Shown here in pieces: positions 7,910 through 16,380 of a stretch of DNA of 64,000 bases; within the stretch, counting starts at the first letter, position 1, and each line of letters opens with the position of its first letter. This stretch comes from Acidimicrobiales bacterium. Its GTDB lineage: Bacteria > Actinomycetota > Acidimicrobiia > Acidimicrobiales > JAVJTC01. The stretch covers positions 1 through 64,000 of the forward strand of contig JAVJTC010000011.1 in the NCBI GenBank assembly GCA_040219085.1, read 5' to 3'. The translations under genes and the position numbers were made by a program. Under the pieces are notes generated by a model. That model was given only the letters and a program-made list of their open reading frames with translations. It was not told where the DNA came from and did no database searches.

Positions 7910-9082
7910 TCAGGTGATGCGCGGCGGCGTGAACCCGTCGGGCATGACGACGTCGTCGGGACCGAGGTCCTCGATGGACGACTTGCCCAGTCCGAGCATC
8001 GTCGAGTCCATCCCCATGCGCAGCACGTCGAGGACGTTCTCGACACCGGCCTGACCGTTGACAGCCAGACCCCACAGGTAGGCGCGCCCGATCATGACGG
8101 CCTTCGCTCCGAGCGCCAGTGCCTTGACCACGTCGCTACCGCGCCGGATCCCGCTGTCCATGACGACTTCGATGTCGTCGCCGACCGCCGCCACGATCTC
8201 GGGGAGGACCCGGATCGCCGCCGGCGCGCCGTCCACGTTGTTTCCGCCGTGATTCGACACGGAGATGGCGGTGGCGCCGGTTTCGACGGCCCGGCGGGCC
8301 TCGTCGGCCCGGGCGATGCCCTTCACCATGAAGGGGCCGCCCCACTGCTCGCGTAGCCAGGCGATGTCGTCCCATGTGGCCGGCGGCGTGGTCATCCACG
8401 TGCCGTAGGCCTCGAAGAAACCGGGCACACGCTGACCGGGGGGCACGAAGTTCGGAACCCCGAGGCCGGGAAGTCCCCCGGAGCGGAGCCATTCGATCAG
8501 CCAGCGGGGCCGCAGGGCGACCTCGGGTGCGTGCTTGATCACGGTCTTCAGGTCGATGCCCTGGGGGATGTCGGGGCTCCCCCAGTCGCGGCTGTGCGAG
8601 AACGACCAGTCGAGGGTCACGATGAGACCGACAGCGCCGGCGGTACGGGCTCGGTCCATGCGGGCCTGCATCGAATCGCGGTCGCCCGCCCAGTAGATCT
8701 GGAAGAAGGTCTGGGGATTCGCCTCGATGACATCTTCGAGTGGCTTCGACGCGAACGAGCTGAGTCCCATGACGACCCCACGGGCGGCGGCTGCACGCGC
8801 GACGGCCACCTCACCGTCGGGATGGACCGCCTGCACGCCGGTGGGAGAGATGATGACCGGCATCGACATCGGCTGACCCATCACCGTGGTCGCCAGGGCG
8901 CGTTCGCCCGGTTGACCTGCGGTGATCGGCCGGAGGCCCAACTCGTCGAAGGCCGCGGTGTTGTCGCGCATCGACACGCCCGCCTCGGATCCGGCGACGA
9001 GCGCGCCGTACACCGACGCCGGCAGGAACTTCTTGGCACGACGCTGCGCGACGGCGATCGACTCGAACCAGGCGTTGGGCAC
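7910..9082 (-). CDS. MftD-like FMN-dependent alpha-hydroxy-acid dehydrogenase family protein
   Basis: 390 residues, GTG start. It belongs to the FMN TIM-barrel family of lactate/glycolate oxidases: PVIISPTGVQAVHPDGE, FFQIYW, and the phosphate-binding C-terminal part DSGIRRGSDVVKALALGAKAVMIGR. The catalytic signature, normally SNHGGRQ, reads SNHGGNN here (276-282), so His278 is kept but the substrate-binding Arg is Asn281. That change, and blocks such as AQRRAKKFLPASVYGALVAGSE, are typical of MftD, the enzyme that oxidatively deaminates the mycofactocin precursor. No mftA, B, C, E or F is visible in the window, so it may be a distant part of that pathway or a paralogue. Confidence 0.85.
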   Translation of the reverse strand: MPNAWFESIAVAQRRAKKFLPASVYGALVAGSEAGVSMRDNTAAFDELGLRPITAGQPGERALATTVMGQPMSMPVIISPTGVQAVHPDGEVAVARAAAARGVVMGLSSFASKPLEDVIEANPQTFFQIYWAGDRDSMQARMDRARTAGAVGLIVTLDWSFSHSRDWGSPDIPQGIDLKTVIKHAPEVALRPRWLIEWLRSGGLPGLGVPNFVPPGQRVPGFFEAYGTWMTTPPATWDDIAWLREQWGGPFMVKGIARADEARRAVETGATAISVSNHGGNNVDGAPAAIRVLPEIVAAVGDDIEVVMDSGIRRGSDVVKALALGAKAVMIGRAYLWGLAVNGQAGVENVLDVLRMGMDSTMLGLGKSSIEDLGPDDVVMPDGFTPPRIT

Positions 9083-9241
9083 TGCGTCTCCCGTTGTGGA
9101 CGTCGGTTCTCGGACGAGGCAGCACGGTACCGGCCTCAGGCCGGGCGGGACGAACTGTCAGCCGCCCGGGCGATGGGGAGCGTCCGCGCGCGTGGATCCT
9201 CCGGGCAGGTCTGCCCATCACGGAGACGACGATCGGATCTG

Positions 9242-10831
9242 TCAAGTGTGATGAGCCGGCGATGCGTCACGCGCCGCCCGCAGCAGCGCCGCCGCGACGG
9301 CGATCAGGATCGCGAAACCGATGTATCCGAGGGCATCGGGCACGCCCGCATCACGGGCTCCGTGCAGGAGGGCGAGGTCCGGCCAGCGCCCCGCATCGAC
9401 TCCGTCCTCTGCGACGTCGTCGGATTCGATCGGGATGTCTCGTCCGACATATGAGAACGTCTCGACGATCTGCGCCGGGTACGCCCGGTCACGAGCGATG
9501 GCAGCGGAGGAGAGCCCGGCGACCCCCTCCCAGTTCGTGACGGCTGCCACCGCACCGATGATCACGGACATGCTCAACAGCACCACCGTGACCAGTCGTG
9601 TTGCAGAGGACACGCTCAACAGATGGGACCCGACTGCGGCCACTGGCAGCCACAGGAGCGGAATGACCGGCACGAGGTAGCGCGGTCCCCACCCGAACGC
9701 GCCCCAGTTCGATATCGAACCCACTGCGAGGAGATACCCCCCAACCGGGAGCACCCAGGCGAGCGTGAACGCCCTCACGACCGGGGACAGTGATCGCCAG
9801 GCCAGGGGGAGCCACAACGCGAGCAGCAGGATCGGCGAGAACCACAGCAGACCACGGTTGGGTGAGCCGATGAGCCCGAACGCCCCGGCGAGTGGGAAAC
9901 GCTCGAGTGGTTGGTTCTCCGCGAACGTCGCGATCGGTGGGCGTAGCGGGTTGCCCGTCGCTGCCGCGTTGAGCACGAGGACGGGCGTCAGCACGACGGC
10001 GAAGGCCACAGTTCCGCCCGCAAGCCGCCACCAGGTGGCTGGCTGCCCGAGCGTCCGGGCTCGTCGCGCTGAGACGACCTCGGTGAGCACGCACCCGGCC
10101 AGGAGAAAGGCGGCGAGTGAGAACCGGAACCAACTGGCGAGCGCGGCGACGACGAACATCGCGGCGCAGCCCCGTTTCGAGCTGTCCGACTGCGAGAGAC
10201 GGCGGACGCCCAGCCATGCGACCCCAGCGACGAGCACCGCCGCCGGATAGACGTCCCAGGTCCGATTCGAGTAGGGCAGCAGGATCGTGGCGACGAGGCC
10301 CAGCGTCGCCCAGCTCATCGCTCGTCGTACGGGCATGACGAAGCGGAGGCCGAGGAACAGCAGAACCGGGAGCAGGGCGGCGAACGCGCCCGTCGCCACG
10401 TTCGCCAGAACCTTCGTGGTGTCGGTGGGATCGGCCTGGCCCACAGGCTGCCGGCCGGCGACACGTGATGCAAGGGCTCCGGTGGTCAGGAGGACCTTGT
10501 TTCCCGGGTCGTGGGCCTGGTACCAGTCACCGTCGGACGATCGGACCCAGCCATTCGTGCCGTCGCCGGATGGACCTGCACTCTCGGGCAGGACAGGGAC
10601 GATCCTCGACTCGAAGTCGTCGCCATCGATGGCGAGGTGACCGGTGTCGAGGAGATGAACCGAAGCCACGAGCTGGTTGAAGGTGTCGATGTTGCCGATC
10701 CGCCCGCTCGCGATGGCGGCCTGGAAGACGAGCGCGGATGCGCAGAACAACAGGAGGCCACGGGTGCGACCCGGGAGCGGGCGGCTGCCCTCGTCGGGGC
10801 CACCCCGGGGTTCACCTAGCGTCACCGACAC
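9242..10831 (-). CDS. Polytopic membrane protein, GT-C glycosyltransferase-like
   Basis: 529 residues with roughly ten to twelve hydrophobic helices, beginning with LLLFCASALVFQAAIASG. An early extracytoplasmic loop (SDGDWYQAHDPGNKVLL) with acidic residues, a SNRTWDVYPAAVLVAG segment and SNWGAFGWGPRYLVPVIPLLWLP near the middle-to-end resemble the architecture of GT-C enzymes and relatives that use polyprenyl-linked sugars outside the membrane. The assignment is by architecture only; no catalytic motif was proved. GTG start. It lies between the MftD-like gene and an SDR gene on the same strand, with ~100-150-base gaps, so separate promoters are possible. Confidence 0.65.
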   Translation of the reverse strand: MSVTLGEPRGGPDEGSRPLPGRTRGLLLFCASALVFQAAIASGRIGNIDTFNQLVASVHLLDTGHLAIDGDDFESRIVPVLPESAGPSGDGTNGWVRSSDGDWYQAHDPGNKVLLTTGALASRVAGRQPVGQADPTDTTKVLANVATGAFAALLPVLLFLGLRFVMPVRRAMSWATLGLVATILLPYSNRTWDVYPAAVLVAGVAWLGVRRLSQSDSSKRGCAAMFVVAALASWFRFSLAAFLLAGCVLTEVVSARRARTLGQPATWWRLAGGTVAFAVVLTPVLVLNAAATGNPLRPPIATFAENQPLERFPLAGAFGLIGSPNRGLLWFSPILLLALWLPLAWRSLSPVVRAFTLAWVLPVGGYLLAVGSISNWGAFGWGPRYLVPVIPLLWLPVAAVGSHLLSVSSATRLVTVVLLSMSVIIGAVAAVTNWEGVAGLSSAAIARDRAYPAQIVETFSYVGRDIPIESDDVAEDGVDAGRWPDLALLHGARDAGVPDALGYIGFAILIAVAAALLRAARDASPAHHT

Positions 10832-10934
10832 GACGCAGCGCGGGTTGGATAGGGCGCACGTTCACACTGAGAAGGTTGCCACGGCTGGACAACCGGCGCC
10901 CTCGACCCGCGCCCTCAGCCGGCGCGCCGCCGAC

Positions 10935-11630
10935 TCAGGTCGCGAAGGCCGTGCTCGGCAGGTCGGCGACGTCACCGGCGATGGCGGCGCAGATCGTCGC
11001 CGCAACCGCCGCCGGTTCCAAACCCTTCGGCATCGCCGGTGCCTCGCCCTCGACGGGGCGCCCGGCCAGACCGGTCTCGGTGTGTGGGGGGCGGGCATCG
11101 ATGACCCGGATGCGCCGGCGGCGCGCTTCACGCCCGAGTGCCTCGTCGAACGAGCGCACCGCTGCCTTGGATGCACCATACGCGGCCATACCGGGCAGGT
11201 TCTGTTCCGCGATGACACCGGAGATGTTGACGATGACACCCCCCCCGTCCATTGCGCCGAGTGCGGCCTGCGCCAGGAAGATCGGGATGAAGGTGTTCGT
11301 CATGAAGAGCTCTTCGACGGCGTCGACCGAGAGCTCGTCGATCGGACCGAACGCCACGACGCCCACAGCGTTGATCACGACGTCAAGGCGGCCCGCGTAC
11401 TCCACCGCAGCGCGTACCGCTGCGGTGCTCGAGTCGGGATCCCGGAGGTCCAGTGCGATCCGGTGACCGGGGACGTCGAGAGCGGCCAGTCGGTCCTCAC
11501 GACGAGAGACCAGAGTGAGCTTCGCTCCTCGTCGGGCGAGGTCCCGGGCGATCTCCGACCCCAACCCACCGGTGGCCCCGGCGACCAGGACCGACGATCC
11601 GTCCATGCGGTGTTCGGGCAGGTCGCTCAC
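10935..11630 (-). CDS. Short-chain dehydrogenase/reductase (SDR)
   Basis: 231 residues, GTG start. The N-terminal cofactor motif VAGATGGLGSEIA (TGxxxGxG type), NAVGVV (the NNAG position), the active-site Ser in VNISGV and the YGASK motif (Tyr and Lys) give an intact classical SDR catalytic set. SRREDR after the second strand favours NADP. The oxidised substrate is unknown; the IDARPPHTETGLAGRP block follows the usual pattern of the C-terminal part. The protein is short but complete. Confidence 0.87.
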   Translation of the reverse strand: MSDLPEHRMDGSSVLVAGATGGLGSEIARDLARRGAKLTLVSRREDRLAALDVPGHRIALDLRDPDSSTAAVRAAVEYAGRLDVVINAVGVVAFGPIDELSVDAVEELFMTNTFIPIFLAQAALGAMDGGGVIVNISGVIAEQNLPGMAAYGASKAAVRSFDEALGREARRRRIRVIDARPPHTETGLAGRPVEGEAPAMPKGLEPAAVAATICAAIAGDVADLPSTAFAT

Positions 11631-11757
11631 AGGCTTTCCTGATCAGGCATCTGAATCCTCCAACAGCGAGGCGGATGCCTTCTCTACGGCCTACCAGGTG
11701 CCCGTAGATGCGGTCCGGCCCGGTCTGTACGGCGGTGACCACCGAGGGAGCCGTCAG

Positions 11758-12525
11758 TCACGTCGTGGATTCGGCGACCTTCTCGGGAACGAGCAGCTCC
11801 GCGGACATGTCCTCGCGACACGACGCGCAGATCCCCTGGGAGAGCGGGGGCATCGACGCCCGCTCCAACAGTCGGTCGGCCTGAACGACCGCTTCGATGT
11901 CCATCCAGCCAGAGCCGTGCCGGGCTCCCCCACACCAAGCGCACACCAGGACGGGCTCGAGACCGTCGTCGCGCTCCGACTCGGGGTCGAGCAACGAAAC
12001 GGGCGGCCGGGCTTCCTCGAAGACCAGGGCACACCGGAAGTGCACCCGGCCTTCGGACTCCGGCGTGACCGTCATGTCGAACCACCGCCGGGCATCGGGG
12101 GCGTCGCAGCGGAGCGAAACCACAGCTGCTCTCTCCATCACCCGGACGCGCCCGACGAGTAGCCGCCACAGTTCGCGGATCTCACTGCTGTCGAAGTAGG
12201 TCCACAGCGTGCGGTCTGACGCCGGGTTCGCCAACTCCGGGGCGTCGTTGTCACGCGCGAACTCGGCCCAACTCTGCCCGACATCGATCACGACGTCGTC
12301 GGCGTCGATGCGGTACTCGACGACTGTGCCCGTCGAGGAGACCCGTGACGGCGGTTCCTTTCGTGCCCGTGCCGCGTCCGAACGGACCGCGGCATCGATG
12401 CGGTCCCAGAGTTCCGGCGGCGGGTCGACCCGTTCGAAGTCCGATTCGTCGAGCTGTGAGAGGACCTCACGGATCCGGCTGATGGTGGCCGCGTCGGCGC
12501 CTGCATCATCCCGGTCACGGTGCAT
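11758..12525 (-). CDS. PAS-like protein with C-terminal CxxC...CxxC motif
   Basis: 255 residues from ATG 12525; the frame is open further upstream but there it runs through the tRNA-Gln gene, so the shorter start is chosen. Residues ~60-175 have the pattern of a PAS sensor domain (VVEYRIDADDVVIDVGQSWAEFA ... WFDMTVTPE). The C-terminus has CAWCGG and, about 37 residues later, CASCRE, resembling the CxxC...CPxC tail found behind PAS domains of some signalling proteins, where it may bind zinc or respond to redox. No kinase or output domain is present, so it would have to act by protein contact. Confidence 0.6.
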   Translation of the reverse strand: MHRDRDDAGADAATISRIREVLSQLDESDFERVDPPPELWDRIDAAVRSDAARARKEPPSRVSSTGTVVEYRIDADDVVIDVGQSWAEFARDNDAPELANPASDRTLWTYFDSSEIRELWRLLVGRVRVMERAAVVSLRCDAPDARRWFDMTVTPESEGRVHFRCALVFEEARPPVSLLDPESERDDGLEPVLVCAWCGGARHGSGWMDIEAVVQADRLLERASMPPLSQGICASCREDMSAELLVPEKVAESTT

Positions 12526-12586
12526 GCTCGAAGCGTAGCCACTCGTGCCGAACCCCACGAGTAGCTGCACGCGCGCTACGGGGTTG

Positions 12587-12659
12587 CTGGCCGGGGTGGG
12601 CTCGAACCACCAACCTCCTGATCCAAAGTCAGGCGTTCTGCCAGTTGAACTACCGGCCA
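12587..12659 (-). tRNA. tRNA-Gln (anticodon TTG)
   Basis: The minus strand folds as a complete tRNA of 73 bases: acceptor stem TGGCCGG/CCGGCCA (12653-12659 with 12588-12594), anticodon stem CCTGA/TCAGG around loop CTTTGGA with anticodon TTG at 12624-12626, and T arm GGTGGTTCGAGCCCACC. The discriminator base is G, as expected for tRNA-Gln; the CCA end is not encoded. Confidence 0.95.
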
Positions 12660-12754
12660 CTGACGGGCCCACGGTACCGCCCGGGGAGATCCGCGCCAGG
12701 GAAGTTCGCCTGGGCGTTGGCACGGCGCCGGGCGGCGATAGCGTAGGCGCCCTC

Positions 12755-12856
12755 ATGGGATCTCTCGTCAAGAAGCGCCGCAAGCGCATGCGCAAGAAGA
12801 AGCACCGCAAGATGCTCAAGCGCACGCGTTTCCAGCGTCGAGCAAAGGGCAAGTAG
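12755..12856 (+). CDS. Ribosomal protein bS22 (AURKAIP1/COX24-type mini-protein)
   Basis: 33 residues, ATG start, extremely basic: MGSLVKKRRKRMRKKKHRKM then LKRTRFQRRAKGK. This matches the actinobacterial mini-protein bS22, which sits in the decoding region of the small subunit in mycobacteria and relatives. Full length for its family. It is a single-gene unit followed by a hairpin at 12895-12923, and divergent from the tRNA-Gln gene. Confidence 0.92.
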   Translation: MGSLVKKRRKRMRKKKHRKMLKRTRFQRRAKGK

Positions 12857-12894
12857 CCCTTCTCCGCCTCTTTCGGGGCGGCAGTCAGAACTGC

Positions 12895-12923
12895 GACGAC
12901 CCGGGCCGGTGGCCTGGGTCGTC
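12895..12923 (+). terminator. Hairpin downstream of bS22
   Basis: 13-bp stem (12895-12907 with 12911-12923, one G-T pair) with a three-base loop GGT, 38 bases after the bS22 stop. It is followed by TGCGTTA rather than a clean T run, so termination efficiency is uncertain. It could serve bS22 on the plus strand and ispE (ending at 12974) on the minus strand. Confidence 0.55.
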
Positions 12924-12973
12924 TGCGTTACCCCGCCTTGGCGACGCGTGCATCACCCACCGCGGGTGCCACT

Positions 12974-13717
12974 TCATGGAACGGTCGTCACACCCGCCGG
13001 GACCGTCGCCACGACCACCCGGCCGCCACCGGGGAACGAACCCTCGACGAACCAGGTGGAGCCGCTCCCGGCGAGCCTGGCAGGCTCTCCCGTCGCCTGC
13101 TCCAGCCGGTCCCGCCACTCCCCCAGGCGCGGCTCGACGTCGAGCGCGGCGGGCTCGAGGTCGTTCCCCCGCTCCCCGACCGGCGCACCCATCTCGTCCC
13201 AGCGCCGATACACGGCGGGCGTCGAACAGCCGAAAGGCGGCGTGAGCAGGGTGTAGGTGCGTTCCTCGTATGGCAGCGGTTCGACGATCTCACCGATGCC
13301 GGTGACGTGGGCCCGCCCGCCGACGATGCAGAAGGGCACGTCGGCGCCGAGCCCGCCGGCGGCGTCCAGGTCGTCGAAACCGGCCCACACGAGGACGGCT
13401 GCGGCATCCGCCGAACCCCCTCCGAGCCCGGCGCCCGGAGCGATCGCCTTCGTCAGACGCACCCGGGCACGCCGCTCCACGAGCTGCAGCGCGGCCGAGA
13501 CGAGGTTGTCCCCGGTGGTCTCGGGGACGAAGAGTCCGGTCGCTGCGTCGCCGAGCGATCCGCCAGCCACCTCGAGGCCGTCACCGTCGGTGATCTCGAG
13601 CGTGTCGTGGAGATCGAGACTGACCATCTCCGCGTCGAGGAGGTGGTAGCCGTCGGCACGCACACCTGCCATCCGCAGCCGTGTGGTCAGCTTCGCATGG
13701 GCCCTGAAGATGGTCAC
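12974..13717 (-). CDS. ispE: 4-diphosphocytidyl-2-C-methyl-D-erythritol kinase
   Basis: 247 residues, GTG start. IspE phosphorylates CDP-ME in the non-mevalonate isoprenoid pathway. AHAKLTTRLRMAGVRADGYH is the substrate-binding N-terminus with the conserved Lys, and PGAGLGGGSADAAAVL is the GHMP-kinase ATP loop with the catalytic Asp. It is somewhat shorter than usual (280-310 residues), mostly in the C-terminal half. Last gene of the minus-strand run metG - tatD - rpf - rsmA - ispE, only 9 bases after rsmA. Confidence 0.93.
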   Translation of the reverse strand: MTIFRAHAKLTTRLRMAGVRADGYHLLDAEMVSLDLHDTLEITDGDGLEVAGGSLGDAATGLFVPETTGDNLVSAALQLVERRARVRLTKAIAPGAGLGGGSADAAAVLVWAGFDDLDAAGGLGADVPFCIVGGRAHVTGIGEIVEPLPYEERTYTLLTPPFGCSTPAVYRRWDEMGAPVGERGNDLEPAALDVEPRLGEWRDRLEQATGEPARLAGSGSTWFVEGSFPGGGRVVVATVPAGVTTVP

Positions 13718-13726
13718 GCTTGGACC

Positions 13727-14548
13727 CTAGGACGCGCCGCCGGCGACGGCCTCGGCGAGACGGAGCCACTGCGCCACCGTCAGTTCCTCGGGTCGGGCCG
13801 ACTCGTTCACGTCGGCGGCCACGAAATCTCCGGGCTCGGCGAGAGCCGCCAGTGACCGGCGCACCATCTTGCGCCGCTGCCCGAACGCGGCCCGCACCAG
13901 CGGCTCCACGCCCACCCAGCGTGCGAACGCGTCCGCGTCGTCGTGCCGGTCGAGCCTGACCACGGCGCTGTCGACGCGCGGCGTCGGAAAGAACACGGTC
14001 GGTGGCACCCGGGCGACGATCTCCGCTGTGGCGAAGTGGTCGACCACGACAGACGGGATGCCACGCAACGCAGAGCCGGCCGGGGCGACGAAGCGTTCGG
14101 CGACCTCGCGCTGGACCATGACGACCATCCGGTCGATCCGAGGTGCGTCCACGAGCGCATCGAGGACGATCCCGGTGCCCACGTTGTAGGGCAGGTTCGC
14201 GACGAGGACCCAGCGGTCATCGCCGCAAAGGGCATCCCAGTCCAGTCCGGTGGCATCGACATTGAGCACCTCGACGGCGAGGCCGTCGAGCACCTCGGCG
14301 AGAACCGGGATCAGGCGGCCGTCGATCTCGATCGCGGTGACCCGTGCGCCGGCATCCGCCAGGGCGACGGTCAGCGATCCGCAGCCGGCACCGATCTCGA
14401 CGACCCGGTCGCCGGGTTCGATCCCCGCGAGTCGCACGATCCGCTCGACGGTGTTGGGATCGACGACGAAGTTCTGGCCGAGGGACTGGCGTAGGCGTAC
14501 GTCGTGTCGGTCGAGGAGCTCTCGAACCCGGCCGGCTCCCAGGGTCAT
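13727..14548 (-). CDS. rsmA: 16S rRNA (adenine1518/1519-N6)-dimethyltransferase
   Basis: 273 residues from ATG 14548; the frame extends upstream but the conserved start VRLRQSLGQNFVVDPNTVERI fits this ATG. SAM motif I is VVEIGAGCGSLTVALAD and the catalytic motif IV is NLPYNVG, both intact. RsmA (KsgA) dimethylates two adjacent adenines in helix 45 of 16S rRNA late in small-subunit assembly. Placed between the rpf-like gene and ispE, as in Mycobacterium. Confidence 0.95.
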   Translation of the reverse strand: MTLGAGRVRELLDRHDVRLRQSLGQNFVVDPNTVERIVRLAGIEPGDRVVEIGAGCGSLTVALADAGARVTAIEIDGRLIPVLAEVLDGLAVEVLNVDATGLDWDALCGDDRWVLVANLPYNVGTGIVLDALVDAPRIDRMVVMVQREVAERFVAPAGSALRGIPSVVVDHFATAEIVARVPPTVFFPTPRVDSAVVRLDRHDDADAFARWVGVEPLVRAAFGQRRKMVRRSLAALAEPGDFVAADVNESARPEELTVAQWLRLAEAVAGGAS

Positions 14549-14579
14549 CGCGGGACCTGTCCGGTCGCTACAGGTGCGC

Positions 14580-15554
14580 TCAGAGAAGGTGGACGCCGCA
14601 GTGGGGCCACGGACCGGCGCCGTTGTGGAGATAGAGCTCGAGGGCCATCGCGTCCTGTTGGGCGGGAGTGGCATCGATGGGCTTCACGCCGACGAGGGCC
14701 GGGTAGTGGTCCTGGGCGATCCAGTTCCACGTCGCCTGGGAGAACTGGTAGGCGCCGTAGTAGGGGCCGGCGGGGTTGACCGCGTCGTAGCGGCCTCCCG
14801 CCTCACACTGGCGCAGCGCCTCCCACTGCGCAGGCGTGGGCAGGCCGGGATCAGACGGCTCAGCGGTCGGGTCCGGAGTCGGCTGAGGTGTCGGCGCGGT
14901 GGTCGGATCCGGAGTGGGCTCCGGCGTCGGCTCAGGAGTCGGCTCGGGGGTGGGCTCAGGAGTCGGCTCTGGCGTCGGCTCAGGAGTCGGCTCGGGGGTG
15001 GGCTCCGGAGTGGGCTCTGGCGTCGGCTCAGCGGCCGCTGCCACAGTGGGCTCAGGTGCCGGCTCGACGGGCGCGGCCACGGAGAGGGCGGCCTCGGGCG
15101 ACGGTTCGCCGGGGTCCTCGTCGGCAGCGGCCACAGCCGGCTCGGGCTCGACACCGAAGTCGAAGCCGAGGGCCGCATCAGCCGCGGCCTGCGCTTCGCG
15201 GGCTTCCTGGACCGAGAAGGCCGACGGCGGAGGCGGGTCGTAATCCGAGGGGCCAGAATCCGCGGCGGTCTCGAGGAGGTCGGTGGCGACCTCATCGTCG
15301 TCGTCGGATTCGGGGGTCGGCGAGACCTCGGGCGTCGGCTCGACCGTGGGGGTCGGCTCCGACGGCGGGGATAGCTGGGGAGTGCCCGCTCCGTCGGCCT
15401 GCACGACGATGACGCCGACCATCACGATGACCGTCATCAGCGAGACGACGCCCCACCAACCGACGCGGCGCGCGAATGAACCCGATGACGTTCGGGGGAC
15501 GGACTGCGTCGGTCCCGTGGTCGGGACACTCCGCTCTACGGCCACGAAGTGCAC
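14580..15554 (-). CDS. Membrane-anchored resuscitation-promoting-factor-type transglycosylase
   Basis: 324 residues. One transmembrane helix near the N-terminus (WWGVVSLMTVIVMVGVIVVQ), then about 190 residues of Pro/Glu/Thr-rich linker including tandem PEPT units, then a C-terminal Rpf domain. That domain has QWEALRQCEAGG with the catalytic Glu after the Cys, and YYGAYQFSQATWNWI; a partner Cys lies in PHCGVHLL. Rpf proteins cut peptidoglycan and help dormant actinobacteria resume growth. Unlike mycobacterial RpfB there is no DUF348 or G5 domain; the stalk replaces them. Genomic position (tatD - rpf - rsmA) matches rpfB. Confidence 0.88.
   Translation of the reverse strand: MHFVAVERSVPTTGPTQSVPRTSSGSFARRVGWWGVVSLMTVIVMVGVIVVQADGAGTPQLSPPSEPTPTVEPTPEVSPTPESDDDDEVATDLLETAADSGPSDYDPPPPSAFSVQEAREAQAAADAALGFDFGVEPEPAVAAADEDPGEPSPEAALSVAAPVEPAPEPTVAAAAEPTPEPTPEPTPEPTPEPTPEPTPEPTPEPTPEPTPEPTPDPTTAPTPQPTPDPTAEPSDPGLPTPAQWEALRQCEAGGRYDAVNPAGPYYGAYQFSQATWNWIAQDHYPALVGVKPIDATPAQQDAMALELYLHNGAGPWPHCGVHLL
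14905..15031 (-). repeat. Tandem repeats encoding (PEPT)n in the rpf-like gene
   Basis: About ten 12-base units, variants of GGCTCAGGAGTC / GGCTCGGGGGTG on the plus strand, encode alternating Pro-Glu-Pro-Thr on the minus strand. The repeat gives an extended stalk across the cell wall. Near-identical units make it prone to length change between strains. Confidence 0.85.
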
Positions 15555-15609
15555 AAACTAGGGACTCCGTAACGTAAATGCAACCTTTCGGGGTCCCGGC
15601 GGGGTCCGA

Positions 15610-16380
15610 TCAGCCCAGGCCGAATACCCGCTCCGTGTTTCTCCAGGTGAGCCCCGCGACGCACGCCGTCGTCTCGCCGCGTGCCTCGGCCAGACCCGCT
15701 GCGACGAACGGCAGCCATGCGGGGCGGTTGGGCCGACCCCGGTTCGGGACGGGCGCGAGATAGGGCGCGTCGGTCTCCACCAGGACACGGTCCGGGGGAC
15801 ACAACGCCGCAGCGGCCCGCACATCGGCGGCGTTGCGGAACGTCACGATCCCGCTGAAGGAGAGGTGCGCACCACGCTCCAGCGCCCTGGTTGCCTCGAC
15901 GGGTCCGCCGGTGAAGCAGTGGAAGACGGTGCGCGCCGGGACGCCGACATCGTCGAGCACCGCGAAAGTGTCGTCCCAGGCGTCGCGGCTGTGGATCACC
16001 AACGGGAGATCACGCTCGTTGGCCCAACCGACCTGCGTCGCGAAAGCCTCACGTTGCACTTCGCGTGGAGAGTTGTCGTAGTGGTAGTCCAGACCACACT
16101 CACCGATCGCGGTGACGCCGGGCGCATCGACGAGGTCGGCCAGCGTCTCGGTGCCGTCGCTCGCATCGTGGGGGTGCAGGCCCACCGTCGCGTAGACGCC
16201 CTCCCGGCCGGCCGCCTTCTGCAGCGCCGCCAGCGACGTGGCCCGGTTGGTTCCGACGTCGATGAGACGCAGCACCCCCGCCTCGGCCGCCGCGGCGACC
16301 GCCACGTCGACGGGATCGTCATCGGGCCCGTAGGCGAGGTGGCAGTGGCTGTCGGCGAAACGGACGCCGTCGCCGTTCAT
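15610..16380 (-). CDS. tatD: TatD-family metal-dependent hydrolase/deoxyribonuclease
   Basis: 256 residues from ATG 16380, which overlaps the metG stop (ATGA); the longer frame runs back into metG. DSHCHL supplies the first metal-binding histidines, IGECGLDYHY the Glu, LVIHSRDA and VFHCFTGG further ligands, and ETDAPYLAP the last Asp, so the site is complete. TatD enzymes are Mg-dependent 3'-5' DNases of the amidohydrolase fold involved in DNA repair and fragmentation. Second gene of the metG operon. Confidence 0.93.
   Translation of the reverse strand: MNGDGVRFADSHCHLAYGPDDDPVDVAVAAAAEAGVLRLIDVGTNRATSLAALQKAAGREGVYATVGLHPHDASDGTETLADLVDAPGVTAIGECGLDYHYDNSPREVQREAFATQVGWANERDLPLVIHSRDAWDDTFAVLDDVGVPARTVFHCFTGGPVEATRALERGAHLSFSGIVTFRNAADVRAAAALCPPDRVLVETDAPYLAPVPNRGRPNRPAWLPFVAAGLAEARGETTACVAGLTWRNTERVFGLG

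Noticed and set aside
12526-12852. N-terminal extension of the PAS-like protein
   Set aside because: The extra 109 codons would cross the tRNA-Gln gene and the bS22 gene on the opposite strand, and look non-protein-like; ATG 12525 is a better start.
14905-15031. Short tandem repeats considered as a CRISPR array
   Set aside because: Units are 12 bases without spacers and encode PEPT in frame in a real gene. The arrays at 27715 and 42350 are likewise coding.
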